DNA of 64,000 bases from Acidimicrobiales bacterium (GTDB lineage Bacteria > Actinomycetota > Acidimicrobiia > Acidimicrobiales > RAAP-2): NCBI GenBank assembly GCA_015478655.1, contig JADMIJ010000003.1:1-64000 (forward strand), written 5' to 3'. The position numbers and the translations under genes are program-made. Every line of letters starts with the position of its first letter. The stretch's first letter is position 1. The notes beneath the pieces are model-generated. The model saw nothing but the letters and a program-made list of their open reading frames with translations, ran no database searches and was not told where the DNA came from. Positions 36,799-46,476 of this stretch are shown piece by piece.

Positions 36799-37580
36799 TG
36801 GAGCTCTACCCGGCCATCGACATCCGGGGCGGCGGAGCGGTGCGACTGGCCCAGGGCGACTTCGACCGTCAGAGCGACTACGGCGACCCCGTGGCCCTGG
36901 CCCGGCGGTTCGCGGCCGCCGGCGCCCCCTGGTTGCATGTGGTGGACCTCGACGCGGCCCGGGCGGGACAGCCCGCCAACCGGCCGACGGTGCTGGCCAT
37001 CGCCGCCGCCGTGGACATCCCGGTGCAGTCGGGCGGTGGGGTCCGCTCCGAAGCCGACGTCGACGAGCTCCTGAATGGAGGGGTGGCCCGGGTCGTGCTC
37101 GGCACGGCGGCCCTCGACGACCCGCAATTGGTCATGGCCATGGCGGGCATGCACCCGGGTCGCGTGGCGGTGGGCATCGACTACCGACAGGACGGCGGGG
37201 GAGTCACCGAGGTGGCGGTGCGCGGCTGGGAGGAGGGAAGCGGCCGGACGGTGGACGAGGTCCTCGCCCAACTCGCCGGCGCCGGGGTGGCGGCAGTGAT
37301 CGTGACGAATATCGAGCGCGACGGCATGCTGACCGGCCCCGACCTCGACGGGCTCCGGGGCGTGCTGGCCATGACGGAGATCCCCGTGATCGCCTCCGGG
37401 GGCGTCGGCGCCGCGGGCGACGTGGAGGCGTTGGCCAGGCTCGAGGTGGCATCGGGCCCGTCCCGGGCGGGCAACGGCAGCGGGGGGCGGCGGTTGTCGG
37501 GCGTGATCACCGGCCGGGCCCTGGTGGACGGTCGGATGAGCGTGGAGGAAGGAGTGGCGGCGTGCGCACTGTCCGGGTGA
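36798..37580 (+). CDS. hisA: ProFAR isomerase HisA
   Basis: TIM-barrel Amadori isomerase of 260 residues with catalytic Asp8 (Y-P-A-I-D-I) and Asp128 (V-G-I-D-Y-R), and phosphate sites S-G-G-G-V-R and A-S-G-G-V-G. In most actinobacteria this gene is the dual HisA/TrpF enzyme PriA. Here a separate trpF exists at 50222, so a dedicated HisA is the simpler reading, though dual activity cannot be excluded by eye. A Gly/Ser/Arg insert (about 220-233) precedes the last helix. Confidence 0.93.
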   Translation: MELYPAIDIRGGGAVRLAQGDFDRQSDYGDPVALARRFAAAGAPWLHVVDLDAARAGQPANRPTVLAIAAAVDIPVQSGGGVRSEADVDELLNGGVARVVLGTAALDDPQLVMAMAGMHPGRVAVGIDYRQDGGGVTEVAVRGWEEGSGRTVDEVLAQLAGAGVAAVIVTNIERDGMLTGPDLDGLRGVLAMTEIPVIASGGVGAAGDVEALARLEVASGPSRAGNGSGGRRLSGVITGRALVDGRMSVEEGVAACALSG

Positions 37581-38344
37581 TCCCCTGTCTGGACGTGGAC
37601 GCCGGGCGGGTGGTGAAAGGCGTGCAGTTCACCGATCTCTTCGACGCCGGCGATCCGGTCGAGCTGGCCACCCGCTACGACGCCCAGGGGGCGGACGAGC
37701 TCGTCTTCCTCGACATCACCGCGTCCTCGGACAATCGGCGGACCATGGTCGAGGTGGTGTCCCGCACGGCCGAGGTGGTCTTCATCCCCTTCACCGTCGG
37801 TGGCGGCGTCCGCTCGGTGGAGGACGCCCGGCAGTTGCTCCGGGCCGGCGCCGACAAGGTCGGCGTCAACACCGCGGCCGTCGACCGGCCCGATCTGGTC
37901 GCCGAGTTGGCCGACGAGTTCGGGAGCCAGTGCGTGGTGGTGGCCATCGACGCCCGTCGCCAGGTCGGCGGGCCGGGCCCGGCCGATGGCGATCGATGGG
38001 AGGTGTTCACCCACGGCGGGCGGACGCCGACGGGAATGGACGCGCTGGCCTGGGCCGAACGGTGCGCGGCACTCGGAGCCGGCGAGATCCTGCTCACGTC
38101 GATGGATCGCGACGGCACCCGGGACGGCTTCGATCTGGCGCTGACCCGGCAGGTGGCCAGGAGGTGTCCGGTGCCGGTCATCGCCTCCGGCGGGGTGGGC
38201 TCGCTTCAGCATCTGGTCGACGGGGCGCTCGACGGGGAGGCCGACGCCGTGTTGGCGGCCTCCATCTTCCACCTCGGGGAGTTCACCGTGGCCGAGGCCA
38301 AGTCGTACCTGCAGTCAGCCGGAGTCGAGGTCCGCCCTGTGTGA
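37562..38344 (+). CDS. hisF: imidazole glycerol phosphate synthase, cyclase subunit
   Basis: TIM-barrel cyclase of 260 residues that joins ammonia from HisH with PRFAR. Catalytic residues are Asp11 in P-C-L-D-V-D and Asp130 in V-A-I-D-A, with F-T-V-G-G-G-V-R and A-S-G-G-V-G phosphate sites and [10 protein letters not shown]. The GTG start lies 19 nt inside the end of hisA. It closes the continuous his block. Confidence 0.96.
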   Translation: MRTVRVIPCLDVDAGRVVKGVQFTDLFDAGDPVELATRYDAQGADELVFLDITASSDNRRTMVEVVSRTAEVVFIPFTVGGGVRSVEDARQLLRAGADKVGVNTAAVDRPDLVAELADEFGSQCVVVAIDARRQVGGPGPADGDRWEVFTHGGRTPTGMDALAWAERCAALGAGEILLTSMDRDGTRDGFDLALTRQVARRCPVPVIASGGVGSLQHLVDGALDGEADAVLAASIFHLGEFTVAEAKSYLQSAGVEVRPV

Positions 38345-38385
38345 CGCTCCGGCGGCCCTCCGCCTGGGCTCGCGTCGGCCTGCGG

Positions 38386-38391
38386 TAGCCT
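38386..38391 (+). promoter_or_regulatory. -10 box before GroES-like gene (leaderless)
   Basis: TAGCCT is 6 nt before GTG 38398. It may provide a second promoter inside the his-trp cluster. Confidence 0.5.
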
Positions 38392-38397
38392 TCACCT

Positions 38398-38766
38398 GTG
38401 GCATCAACGACGTCAGAAGCACCAACGACCAGCCAAAATGGGGATTCCGGCCACGCCAAGCTGGCCATTACCGTGTTGGCCGACCGGGTGTTGGTGCAGG
38501 TGGGCCAGGCCAAGGGTGAGCGCCGCTCGCGTTCGGGCATCCTGATTCCGGCCACGGCGCAGGTCTCGCGCCGGTTGGCCTGGGCCGAGGCGGTGGCCGT
38601 GGGCCCGCACGTCCGCTCGGTGAAGGTCGGGGACACGGTGCTGTTCAATCCCGAGGACCGCTTCGAAGTCGAGGTCCACGGGGACGAGTACGTGATCTTG
38701 CGTGAGCGGGACATCCACGCCATCGCCGCCACTCGCATCGACGGTGGCACCGGGCTGTACCTCTGA
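38398..38766 (+). CDS. GroES-like (Cpn10 fold) protein, no GroEL partner nearby
   Basis: A protein of 122 residues. After about 22 disordered residues the Cpn10 pattern is clear: [37 protein letters not shown], and [12 protein letters not shown]. Compared with true GroES the mobile loop is altered (K-G-E-R-R-S-R-S-G) and the glycine roof hairpin is partly lost. Actinobacteria carry such paralogues away from groEL. Its role within a his cluster is unknown. Confidence 0.8.
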   Translation: MASTTSEAPTTSQNGDSGHAKLAITVLADRVLVQVGQAKGERRSRSGILIPATAQVSRRLAWAEAVAVGPHVRSVKVGDTVLFNPEDRFEVEVHGDEYVILRERDIHAIAATRIDGGTGLYL

Positions 38767-38776
38767 CTTCGAACCC

Positions 38777-38821
38777 GGTGACCGGCTCACGCCGGCCACC
38801 TCGGGGGAGGAAGCCTCCCCC
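38777..38821 (+). terminator. two successive hairpins between GroES-like gene and hisI
   Basis: The first stem (38777-38786 with 38791-38800) has 10 pairs with one mismatch; the second (38803-38810 with 38814-38821) has 8 G-C-rich pairs and a 3-base loop. Together they fill half of the 94-bp gap before hisI. A T-tract is missing, so they may be a weak terminator, an attenuator or an RNA-stability element. Confidence 0.45.
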
Positions 38822-38860
38822 CACCAGACATCGAACCCACTGCACCAGGGAGCACCGCTC

Positions 38861-39256
38861 GTGAGCACCACCGGGACGACCGACAACTTCGAGGCGACGC
38901 CGATCGCCTTCCGGGAGGACCAGCTGGCCCAGATCGCCTACGACCGGGACGGACTCGTCGCCGCCATCGTGCAGGACGCCACGGATGGCGCCGTGTTGAT
39001 GTTCGCCTGGATGAACGCCGAGTCCCTCCGCAAGACACTGGAGACCGGGCGGTCCTGGTTCTGGAGCCGGAGCCGCCAGGAATTCTGGTGCAAGGGGGAG
39101 ACCTCCGGTGACCGGCAGTATGTTCGCAGCGTCCACTACGACTGCGACGGTGACGCCCTGTTGGTGGTGGTCGACCAGGAGGGCGCGGGAGCCTGCCACA
39201 CCGGTCAACGGACCTGCTTCTTCCGTTCCTTCGGCGACACCCCGCCCGACCAATGA
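38861..39256 (+). CDS. hisI: phosphoribosyl-AMP cyclohydrolase
   Basis: Monofunctional HisI of 131 residues from GTG 38861 (AGGGAG 8 nt upstream). Key motifs are [14 protein letters not shown]-x-K-G-E-T-S-G and the metal-binding D-C-D-G-D-A-L-L with C-H-T-G near 107-110. The HisE pyrophosphohydrolase domain is absent. trpE starts within its stop (ATGA). Confidence 0.95.
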   Translation: MSTTGTTDNFEATPIAFREDQLAQIAYDRDGLVAAIVQDATDGAVLMFAWMNAESLRKTLETGRSWFWSRSRQEFWCKGETSGDRQYVRSVHYDCDGDALLVVVDQEGAGACHTGQRTCFFRSFGDTPPDQ

Positions 39257-40824
39257 CCGCGGTGGCGGGCGACGGTGCCTCGGGGCCCGGCGCGGCCGGA
39301 TTCCGCTCCCTGGCGGGCAAGCACCGCCTCGTCCCGGTGTGGCGCCAGATGGTGGCCGACACGCTCACGCCCGTGGCCGCCTTCCTCCAGCTCGTCGGCA
39401 GCACCGAGCACTCGGGTTTCCTCCTCGAGTCGGTCGAGGGGGGCGAGCGGTGGGGCCGGTACTCCTTCGTGGGCCGCAACCCCTTGGCCACCGTCACCGC
39501 GCATGGGAACCGGGTGAGCGCGGCCGGGGCTCTCGACCTCGATGTGGTGACGGGCGGCGGCGTGAGCGGGAACGGAGGAGTGCTGGCGGCGCTGGAATCC
39601 ATTCTCGGCGCATTCGACTCACCCGACCTCTCCGACCTGCCCCCGCTCCATGCCGGACTCGTCGGCTACCTCGGCTACGACGTGGTCCGCGAGGTCGAGC
39701 ACCTTCCCGACCCACCGCCGGACGACCTGGGCCATCCCGACGCCATCCTGGCCGTGATCGGCCAGTTGGCTGCATTCGACCACTGGCGTCAGCGGGTGGT
39801 GCTCGTCGACAACGTGGTCATCGACCCCGATTGGGGGCCGGACGAGCTCGACGCCGCTCATGATCAGGCGCTGGTCCGGCTGGATCAGCTGGCCGGCGAT
39901 TGCTTCAAGCCACTCGACCAGACGGGACGCCCCCTGCCCGAGCGGGCAGCGGCCCCCGACGATGTGCGGCGCACCATGTCCGACTCGCTGTATGAGGATG
40001 CCGTCCGGGCGGCCAAGGACCACATCACCGCCGGCGATGTCTTCCAGGTGGTGTTGTCCCAGCGCTTCGACCTCGACGCGCTCGACGTCGACCCGTTCGA
40101 GGTCTACCGGGTCCTGCGGCTGGTCAATCCCAGCCCCTACCTCTACTTCCTGCGCTTCCCCGAAGTCACGGTGGTCGGGGCGTCACCCGAGCCCATGGTC
40201 CGGCTCCGTGATGGAACGGTCATCTCCCGTCCCATCGCCGGCTCGAGGCCGAGGGGAGCCACTCCCGCCGAGGACGGTCGCCTCGAAGGCGAGCTGGTCG
40301 AGGACCCGAAGGAGGTGGCGGAGCACGTGATGCTCGTCGACCTGGCTCGCAACGACGTGGGCCGCGTGGTCACGTTCGGCACCGAGGTGCTGGACGAGAC
40401 GATGGTGGTCGAGCGCTACAGCCACATCATGCACCTCACCTCTCAGGTGTCGGGCCGCCTGGCCCCGGGCAAGGGCCCCATCGACGTCCTGCGGGCCACC
40501 CTGCCGGCGGGAACCCTCTCCGGTGCGCCCAAGGTACGGGCCATGGAGATCATCGATGATCTCGAGCCCACCAAGCGGGGGGTCTACGGAGGCGTGGTCG
40601 GCTACCTCGACTTCTCCGGCAACCTCGACACGGCCATCGCCATCCGGACCATGACCGTCAGCCCCGACGGGAAGGCCTCCGTGCAGGCCGGCGCGGGCAT
40701 CGTGGCCGACAGCGACCCGGCCTCGGAGAACGCCGAGTGCGCCGACAAGGCTGCGGCCATGTTGTCAGCGGTGGCGATTACCCGATCGGCCAAGGCCACC
40801 ACGAAGCCACAGGGGCTCCGGTGA
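39253..40824 (+). CDS. trpE: anthranilate synthase component I
   Basis: Makes anthranilate from chorismate using ammonia from TrpG, which is not in the window. The product is 523 residues with the N-terminal regulatory part (L-L-E-S-V-E-G...W-G-R-Y-S-F, the tryptophan-binding L-L-E-S site) and a full chorismate-binding domain: [41 protein letters not shown] and G-A-G-I-V. It is coupled to hisI and to ygfZ. Feedback inhibition by Trp is likely. Confidence 0.95.
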   Translation: MTAVAGDGASGPGAAGFRSLAGKHRLVPVWRQMVADTLTPVAAFLQLVGSTEHSGFLLESVEGGERWGRYSFVGRNPLATVTAHGNRVSAAGALDLDVVTGGGVSGNGGVLAALESILGAFDSPDLSDLPPLHAGLVGYLGYDVVREVEHLPDPPPDDLGHPDAILAVIGQLAAFDHWRQRVVLVDNVVIDPDWGPDELDAAHDQALVRLDQLAGDCFKPLDQTGRPLPERAAAPDDVRRTMSDSLYEDAVRAAKDHITAGDVFQVVLSQRFDLDALDVDPFEVYRVLRLVNPSPYLYFLRFPEVTVVGASPEPMVRLRDGTVISRPIAGSRPRGATPAEDGRLEGELVEDPKEVAEHVMLVDLARNDVGRVVTFGTEVLDETMVVERYSHIMHLTSQVSGRLAPGKGPIDVLRATLPAGTLSGAPKVRAMEIIDDLEPTKRGVYGGVVGYLDFSGNLDTAIAIRTMTVSPDGKASVQAGAGIVADSDPASENAECADKAAAMLSAVAITRSAKATTKPQGLR

Positions 40825-41810
40825 CCCACCAGGCGGACCGGAAGACCGACCCCGCCGCCGGGTACGAGGCGCTCAGAACGACCGCCGCCGCGCATGTCCT
40901 CCCCCGTGACGTCGTGCGCGTCTCCGGGCCGGAGGCCACCTCGTACCTCCAGGGCCAGTGCAGCCAGGATGTGGCCGGCCTCGGGCCGGGCGCCGCCGCC
41001 GACGCACTGCTGCTGAGCCCGCAGGGGAAGGTCGACGCCTTCATCCGGGTCATCCGCACCGCCGATGATGAGTTCGTCATCGACGCCGACGCCGGGTTCG
41101 GGCCGGTGGTCACCGCCCGTCTCGAGCGCTTCCGCCTGCGCACGAAGGTCCAGATCGAGCCCCTCGCCTGGGTCTGTGTTGCCGTCCGCGGGCCGGCGGC
41201 GGCGGAGGCCATCGTCGGGAAGCCGCCGCTGGGCGTGCCGGTGGAGTGGCCGGGTCTGTCCGGCTTCGATCTGTTGGGCCCGGCTCCCATGGCGTCCGAG
41301 GCGCCCTGGGTCGGCGACCAGACGGTGAGATGTGGGGACGAGGCGTGGGAGGCGGCACGAATCGAGGCCGGCGTCCCGGTCAACGGTCGCGAGGTGGTCG
41401 AGGGAACCATCGCCGCCGAGGTCGGCCTGGTGGATCGGGCGGTGTCGTTCACCAAAGGATGCTTCACCGGTCAGGAGCTGGTGGCCCGGTTGGACGCCCG
41501 GGGGTCGAAGGTCGCACGCCGACTGTGCGGGGTGGTCCTCGAAACGGCCGGCGACGATGGGGGCGACCAAGGGGAGGGGCCCGGGTCAGCCGCACCCCCG
41601 GTCGGCGCCACTGTCTTCACTTCCGACCGTGGGCATGAGGTCGGGCACCTCACATCGGTGGCCTGGTCCCCCGGCATCGGCGCGCCGGTGGCCTTGGCCG
41701 TGCTGCACCGCCGGGTGAGCCCCCCAGCGGACGTGTCGGTCTCTTGGGGGCGCGACGGCGACGAGGGCGAGGGTCGCGCCGAGGCACGCCCGCTCCCGCT
41801 CATCGGGTGA
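40821..41810 (+). CDS. ygfZ: YgfZ/GcvT-domain folate-binding protein
   Basis: A protein of 329 residues with the GcvT-like fold. The YgfZ signature K-G-C-F-T-G-Q-E is at 212-219, with the conserved Cys214. The family uses folate to help assemble or repair certain Fe-S proteins. GTG 40821 overlaps the trpE stop (GTGA). Neighbouring trpE is conserved in several actinobacteria but no biochemical link is evident. Confidence 0.9.
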   Translation: MTHQADRKTDPAAGYEALRTTAAAHVLPRDVVRVSGPEATSYLQGQCSQDVAGLGPGAAADALLLSPQGKVDAFIRVIRTADDEFVIDADAGFGPVVTARLERFRLRTKVQIEPLAWVCVAVRGPAAAEAIVGKPPLGVPVEWPGLSGFDLLGPAPMASEAPWVGDQTVRCGDEAWEAARIEAGVPVNGREVVEGTIAAEVGLVDRAVSFTKGCFTGQELVARLDARGSKVARRLCGVVLETAGDDGGDQGEGPGSAAPPVGATVFTSDRGHEVGHLTSVAWSPGIGAPVALAVLHRRVSPPADVSVSWGRDGDEGEGRAEARPLPLIG

Positions 41811-41974
41811 GGCCATCACCGAACCTTTGGAACTGGGTTCCGTGGCGGCGGCGGTGCGACCGGGCTGACGGGACGCCTGGTCGGCGCCAGGGGCAGTGCT
41901 CTACAGTTCGCTGACCGACGCAACTGCCTCTGGCAGGCAGACCGGGGGACGTATGCAGTGGACAGGCCTGACCG

Positions 41975-43153
41975 ATGAGTGCTGATGAATCGGTCTCGTC
42001 TCCCGCCACGCCAGGTGGGACCGTCGATCTGGACGCCGAGCGCCTGACCACCTCGACCCGCGACCCGAACGAGATGGCCGACCAGCTCCGGTCCTGGTTG
42101 GCCGACAGGCTCGGTCCTGGCAGTGCCCCGCAGATCACCGAGGTGACCAGCCCCGCCGGCAACGGGATGTCGTCGGAGACCCTGCTGTTCACGGCGGGAT
42201 GGAACGACGCCGGGACGCCTGTCCAGCATCGACTGGTGGCCCGCATCGAACCTCCGTCAACAGCCTGCCCGGTGTTCACGACCTACGACCTCGACATGCA
42301 GTTCCGGGTCATGCGCCTGGTCCACGAGCACACCTCGGTGCCGGTCCCGGAGACGCTCTGGTACGAACCGGATGCGCAGGTGCTGGGTGGCCCCTTTTTC
42401 GTGATGGACCGGGTCGACGGACGGGTGCCCCCCGACGTCATGCCGTACACGTTCGGCGACAATTGGGTCTTCGACGGTACCGAGGCCGGGCGGCGGACGA
42501 TGCAGGAGTCGGCCATCGAGGCGTTGGCCGGCATCCACGCCATCACCCCCGGGCGCCAGGATCTCGGGTTTCTCGAGGTCGACCAGCCCGGTTCGAGCTC
42601 GCTCGAGCGCCACCTCAACCACTGGAGGGAGTACCACGAATGGGTCGTCAAGGACGCGCCCTCCCCGCTGCTGGCTGAGTGCTTTGCCTGGCTGGTCGCC
42701 AACTTCCCCGCGGAGGTCAGCGAAGACCGTCTCTCCTGGGGCGACAGCCGCATCGGCAACATGATGTTCCGTGACGACCAGGTGGTGGCCGTCCTCGACT
42801 GGGAAATGGCGGGCGTGGCGCCGCCGGAGGTCGACATCGGGTGGATGTGCTACCTGCATCTCTTCTTCCAGGGCCTGGCCACGCAGCTAGGCGTACCGGG
42901 ACTGCCCGACATGTTCCGGCCCGTCGACGTGGCTGAGGCCTACGCCAGGGTCTCCGGCCACATGCCGGCGGACCTGACCTGGTATGTGGCCTATGCCGCC
43001 ATGCGCCACGGGGCCATCATGCGGAGGGTCTCCGAGCGGGCCATCTACTTCGGCGAGGCCGAGATGCCCGATGACATCGATGATCTCATCGTCCACCGGG
43101 CCACGTTGTCCGGAATGCTGGACGGGTCCTACTGGTCGGGCATCGCCCTCTGA
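41975..43153 (+). CDS. phosphotransferase family protein (APH/ChoK fold)
   Basis: A protein of 392 residues with the aminoglycoside-phosphotransferase fold: P-loop-like S-S-E-T-L-L-F, V-P-V-P-E-T near 122-127, G-G-P-F-F-V-M-D-R-V-D-G-R hinge, catalytic loop W-G-D-S-R-I-G-N with Asp257 and Asn262, and metal-binding L-D-W-E-M-A (Asp275). The usual catalytic-loop His is Trp255, as in the subgroup often found beside acyl-CoA dehydrogenases. Its substrate is unknown, and antibiotic resistance is unlikely. Confidence 0.87.
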   Translation: MSADESVSSPATPGGTVDLDAERLTTSTRDPNEMADQLRSWLADRLGPGSAPQITEVTSPAGNGMSSETLLFTAGWNDAGTPVQHRLVARIEPPSTACPVFTTYDLDMQFRVMRLVHEHTSVPVPETLWYEPDAQVLGGPFFVMDRVDGRVPPDVMPYTFGDNWVFDGTEAGRRTMQESAIEALAGIHAITPGRQDLGFLEVDQPGSSSLERHLNHWREYHEWVVKDAPSPLLAECFAWLVANFPAEVSEDRLSWGDSRIGNMMFRDDQVVAVLDWEMAGVAPPEVDIGWMCYLHLFFQGLATQLGVPGLPDMFRPVDVAEAYARVSGHMPADLTWYVAYAAMRHGAIMRRVSERAIYFGEAEMPDDIDDLIVHRATLSGMLDGSYWSGIAL

Positions 43154-43319
43154 CACGAGCCCTCCCCGACGCCTGGGCCGATCGGAAGAGATGCCCGTCT
43201 CGTCTGCGCCCGTCGTGGCGGCCCGACCGATCATCTGACAGACCCTCTGCCATATGATCTAATGTCAGCATCCATCATCGTCCCGACTACGGCCACGCGG
43301 CGGCCTTGCGCCTCGCACG

Positions 43320-44171
43320 ATGGAGATGGGGTGCCTCGTGCAGGTAATCATCCTGGGCAGTGGCAGCCCACTGCCCGACCCACATCGAGCCGGGCCGTCG
43401 ACCCTGGTCCGCACGGCGGCCGGAGACTTGCTGTTCGACTGCGGGCGGGGCGTCCTGATGCGGGCCGCCGCGGTTGCGTCGGGAGCAGGAGCATTCAAGG
43501 CGCTGTTCCTGACCCATCTGCACAGTGACCACATCACCGACCTCAACGACATCTTCACGATGCGTTGGGCCATGTCGTTTCAGCCCAACCCGCTGCCGGT
43601 GTTCGGTCCGGTCGGGACTGCCGCGCTGCTCCGAGCCACCGAGGCCATGCTCGAACCTGACATCGGCTACCGCCTGGCCCATCACGATGACTTGCGATGG
43701 CGGCCTTCCTCAACGGTCACAGAAGTCGAGCGCGGCCTCATCCTCGATGAAGGTGGTGTCCGTGTCACCGCGTCTCCCACCGATCACGCCCCGGTTCGGC
43801 CGACGGTCGGCTTCCGCATCGACGAGGGAGAGCAGTCGGTGGTCGTGGCCGGGGACACGGTACCGTGCGCGGCGCTCGACGAGCTGTGCGTCGGGGCCGA
43901 CGTGCTCATCCATACCGTGGTGCGGCGGGATCTGATCGAGGAGATCGGGCTTCCTCGGCTCACCGACGTGCTCGACTACCACTCATCGGTGGCTGACGCC
44001 GCCCAGACGGCCGCCCGTGCCGGTGTGGGAACGCTCGTGCTCACCCACCTCGTGCCCCCGCCGGCGCCTGGCACCGAACAGGAGTGGATTGATCAGGCAG
44101 CAGCCCACTTCGACGGTTCCGTTGTCCTGGCCACCGACCTCTTGGCCCTCGACGTCAACCAGGGGCCCTGA
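43320..44171 (+). CDS. metallo-beta-lactamase-fold hydrolase (RNase Z/AtsA-like)
   Basis: A protein of 283 residues; ATG 43320, ATG 43326 or GTG 43338 could start it. It contains the metal motif T-H-L-H-S-D-H (H66, H68, D70, H71), an S-P-T-D-H-A-P strand, V-V-A-G-D-T with the bridging Asp, Y-H-S-S and a terminal L-T-H-L. The substrate arm needed for tRNA 3' processing is absent, so it is probably an AtsA-like esterase or phosphodiesterase rather than true RNase Z. Confidence 0.85.
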   Translation: MEMGCLVQVIILGSGSPLPDPHRAGPSTLVRTAAGDLLFDCGRGVLMRAAAVASGAGAFKALFLTHLHSDHITDLNDIFTMRWAMSFQPNPLPVFGPVGTAALLRATEAMLEPDIGYRLAHHDDLRWRPSSTVTEVERGLILDEGGVRVTASPTDHAPVRPTVGFRIDEGEQSVVVAGDTVPCAALDELCVGADVLIHTVVRRDLIEEIGLPRLTDVLDYHSSVADAAQTAARAGVGTLVLTHLVPPPAPGTEQEWIDQAAAHFDGSVVLATDLLALDVNQGP

Positions 44172-44216
44172 GCCCGGGAACCCCAGAGTGCTGCGTCCGG
44201 CAGGGACTCCCGGTGA

Positions 44217-45017
44217 TCAGACGCCGAGGCTGCCCTTGGCGGCCCGCTCGAAGAGTCGATAGGGCATGAGCCTCTTGGCCATGATGCCGATCCTCTCGTC
44301 GAACTTGCCGACGGAGATCCGCCGGGGCGGACTCGAGGCTTCGAGGACCTTTTGCACGACGGCGGCAACCCGATCGGGCGGGACCCCGTTGGCTTCATCG
44401 GCCGCCATGACGTCGATGGCCTTGGTCACCGCCCGGGTGTACGAATCGTCGCCGGCCGGTGCGTCCACGTCGCGACGTCGCTCGGTGAAATCGGTACGCA
44501 CGTTGCCCGGCTCCACCAGCGTCACCTGGACGTTGAAGGGCGCCACCTCGTAGGCCAGCGCCTCGCCATATCCCTCCATGGCGAACTTGCTGGCGCTGTA
44601 GAACGCCTGAAACGGAATGGCGACGATCCCGCCGATGGAACTGATGAGGACGATCCGGCCGTGCCGTTGACGGCGCATGACGGGGAGGGCGTGTTGCACC
44701 ACCCGCACCGCCCCCCAGAAGTTGGTCTCGAGCTGCTCCCGGGCATCAGCGATGGGTGTCTGCTCGACAGCCCCGGCCAAACCCCATCCGGCACAGGCCA
44801 CCACCGCATCGAGCCGGTTGTGCTCGGAGAGAAGATCTGACATTCCACTCGCAACCGAACTGTCACTGTCGACGTCCATCACCATCGGCACCCATCCACC
44901 GGAGGAAGTCCCCCGGCGACTGGCCCCGATCACCTTCCAGCCCCGGGCGTGCATGCGGTCTGCACAGGCCCGGCCGATCCCGGCCGAGGCACCGGTGATC
45001 AGGATCACATCATCCAT
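44217..45017 (-). CDS. short-chain dehydrogenase/reductase
   Basis: A classical SDR of 266 residues: T-G-A-S-A-G-I-G nucleotide loop (8-15), C-A-G-W-G in place of the common NAG, catalytic Ser127, Tyr140 and Lys144 (Y-S-A-S-K), and P-G-N-V-R-T. GGGAGA lies 8 nt before ATG. Its first codons overlap the end of the histidine-kinase gene, so the three genes form one operon. The substrate is unknown; the regulator may control it. Confidence 0.88.
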   Translation of the reverse strand: MDDVILITGASAGIGRACADRMHARGWKVIGASRRGTSSGGWVPMVMDVDSDSSVASGMSDLLSEHNRLDAVVACAGWGLAGAVEQTPIADAREQLETNFWGAVRVVQHALPVMRRQRHGRIVLISSIGGIVAIPFQAFYSASKFAMEGYGEALAYEVAPFNVQVTLVEPGNVRTDFTERRRDVDAPAGDDSYTRAVTKAIDVMAADEANGVPPDRVAAVVQKVLEASSPPRRISVGKFDERIGIMAKRLMPYRLFERAAKGSLGV

Positions 45018-46476
45018 GGAGGTCGTCTCCCTTCGAGGCCGGTACCGAGGTCGGCGCACCCGCCGCTCCTTCGGTCAACTCGACCAACGGTGCGATGGGC
45101 GCCAGCGGTCGAGCGGAGCTGGGGCGAGGGGGGAACCACACCACCATTCTGGTGCCCCGTCCCTCGACCACCGGCGACTCGGCCCGGACCGCGGCCCCCA
45201 TGGCTGCCGCCAACTCGGCCACGATGGCCAGGCCCAGACCGGAGCCGATGCGCCGACCGCTGACCCGATCGGAGACGAAGTGTCGTTGGAATACCTGGGA
45301 CAATTGATCGGCGGGTATCCCCGGACCATCGTCGACCACCCAGACCGTCGGCATGCCTCCGACCTCTCCGACTCCGACGTCGATCCGGTGCTCGGCGAAG
45401 GACGATGCGTTCTCCATCAGGTTGGCCACCACCTGACCCAGTCGGTCCGCATCCGCGTCCACCCACAGGTGTCGACCTGACTGACCACTGGCGACGAGCT
45501 CCACTCCGAGCTCCAGGGCCCTGGGACGGAACCCGTCGACCACCTGGCGGACCACCTCGGCGCAGTCCACGGTCTGCAGGTCGAACGAGAATCGATTTGC
45601 ATCCAGTCGGGCGAGATCGAGGAGGTCCTGGACCAGCCGTTGGAGTCGGCGTGCCTCCGCGCTGATCACCGTGGCCGCCGCCTTGGGGTCGTCGGTGGCT
45701 CCGTCGATGACCGCGTCGGCGAAGCCGCGAATCGAGGTCAGCGGAGTCCGCAGCTCGTGGGAGACGGAGAGGAGGAATTGCCGCTCCTGGTCCCTGGCGC
45801 GCACCAGGTTGGCTCCCATGGCGTTGATGGCGTCAGCCAACTGGGCGAATTCGGGATCCTCGTGAGGCCGCACGGGAACAGTGGCGTCGAGGTCTCCGGA
45901 CGCGATCCGACGTGTGGTGGCCACCGCGGCTACCAGCGGACGGGTGAGACGGCGGGCCAGGGCAGCGGACACCAATGCCGCCACCACCAGGGCGATGGCC
46001 CCCAGCAAGACGAAGTACCGGATGCCGCTGACGGGATTGTTCACCTGGCGGGTCACGACCAGTACCGGCAGGTAGGCAGTCACCCTGGCGATCGGGGTGG
46101 GAACTGCTGAGTACACCAGCAGCGAGGAGGTGTGCCCAGTGGTCTGTGCGCCCGCTTGCAGCCGGGGGACATCGAGCTGCCTGATGGTGAGATTCGATGG
46201 CAATGCCCCGACGATCGACCCATTGGGAAAGAGCTTCACGACATTGATGCCGGCGAAGGCACCGGCATTGGAGATGATCCGGAACTGCCGCGTGAAGGCG
46301 GCCTTGGTCACCGAGCCGTCGGAGATGGTCGAGGAGATGGCCCGGGCCTGGACCGACATCTCTTGTTGGCTGGTGCTCACCGCCGCCCGCCGGATCAGAT
46401 AGAGGCTCCCGACCGCGGTCACGGCCAGGGTCACCGCCACGAGAACCAGAATGGAGATGGTGAGCCGGCGTCTCAT
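45010..46476 (-). CDS. membrane sensor histidine kinase
   Basis: A protein of 488 residues from ATG 46476 (overlaps the response-regulator stop). Helix 1 (8-28), an extracytoplasmic sensor of about 120 residues, helix 2 (153-173), HAMP (174-228), H-box S-V-S-H-E-L-R-T-P (His240), then N-box N-L-M-E-N-A (where N-Q/N-A is usual), G1 D-D-G-P-G-I-P and G2 G-S-G-L-G-L-A-I-V. A 40-residue tail follows. The signal is unknown. Confidence 0.92.
   Translation of the reverse strand: MRRRLTISILVLVAVTLAVTAVGSLYLIRRAAVSTSQQEMSVQARAISSTISDGSVTKAAFTRQFRIISNAGAFAGINVVKLFPNGSIVGALPSNLTIRQLDVPRLQAGAQTTGHTSSLLVYSAVPTPIARVTAYLPVLVVTRQVNNPVSGIRYFVLLGAIALVVAALVSAALARRLTRPLVAAVATTRRIASGDLDATVPVRPHEDPEFAQLADAINAMGANLVRARDQERQFLLSVSHELRTPLTSIRGFADAVIDGATDDPKAAATVISAEARRLQRLVQDLLDLARLDANRFSFDLQTVDCAEVVRQVVDGFRPRALELGVELVASGQSGRHLWVDADADRLGQVVANLMENASSFAEHRIDVGVGEVGGMPTVWVVDDGPGIPADQLSQVFQRHFVSDRVSGRRIGSGLGLAIVAELAAAMGAAVRAESPVVEGRGTRMVVWFPPRPSSARPLAPIAPLVELTEGAAGAPTSVPASKGDDLHG

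Noticed and set aside
36798-37580. Annotation of hisA as priA
   Set aside because: A complete trpF is present in the same window, so dual function is not needed; sequence inspection alone cannot settle substrate range.
41975-43153. Aminoglycoside resistance gene
   Set aside because: The fold is APH-like, but W-G-D in the catalytic loop and overall similarity place it with a widespread metabolic subgroup, and there is no mobile context.
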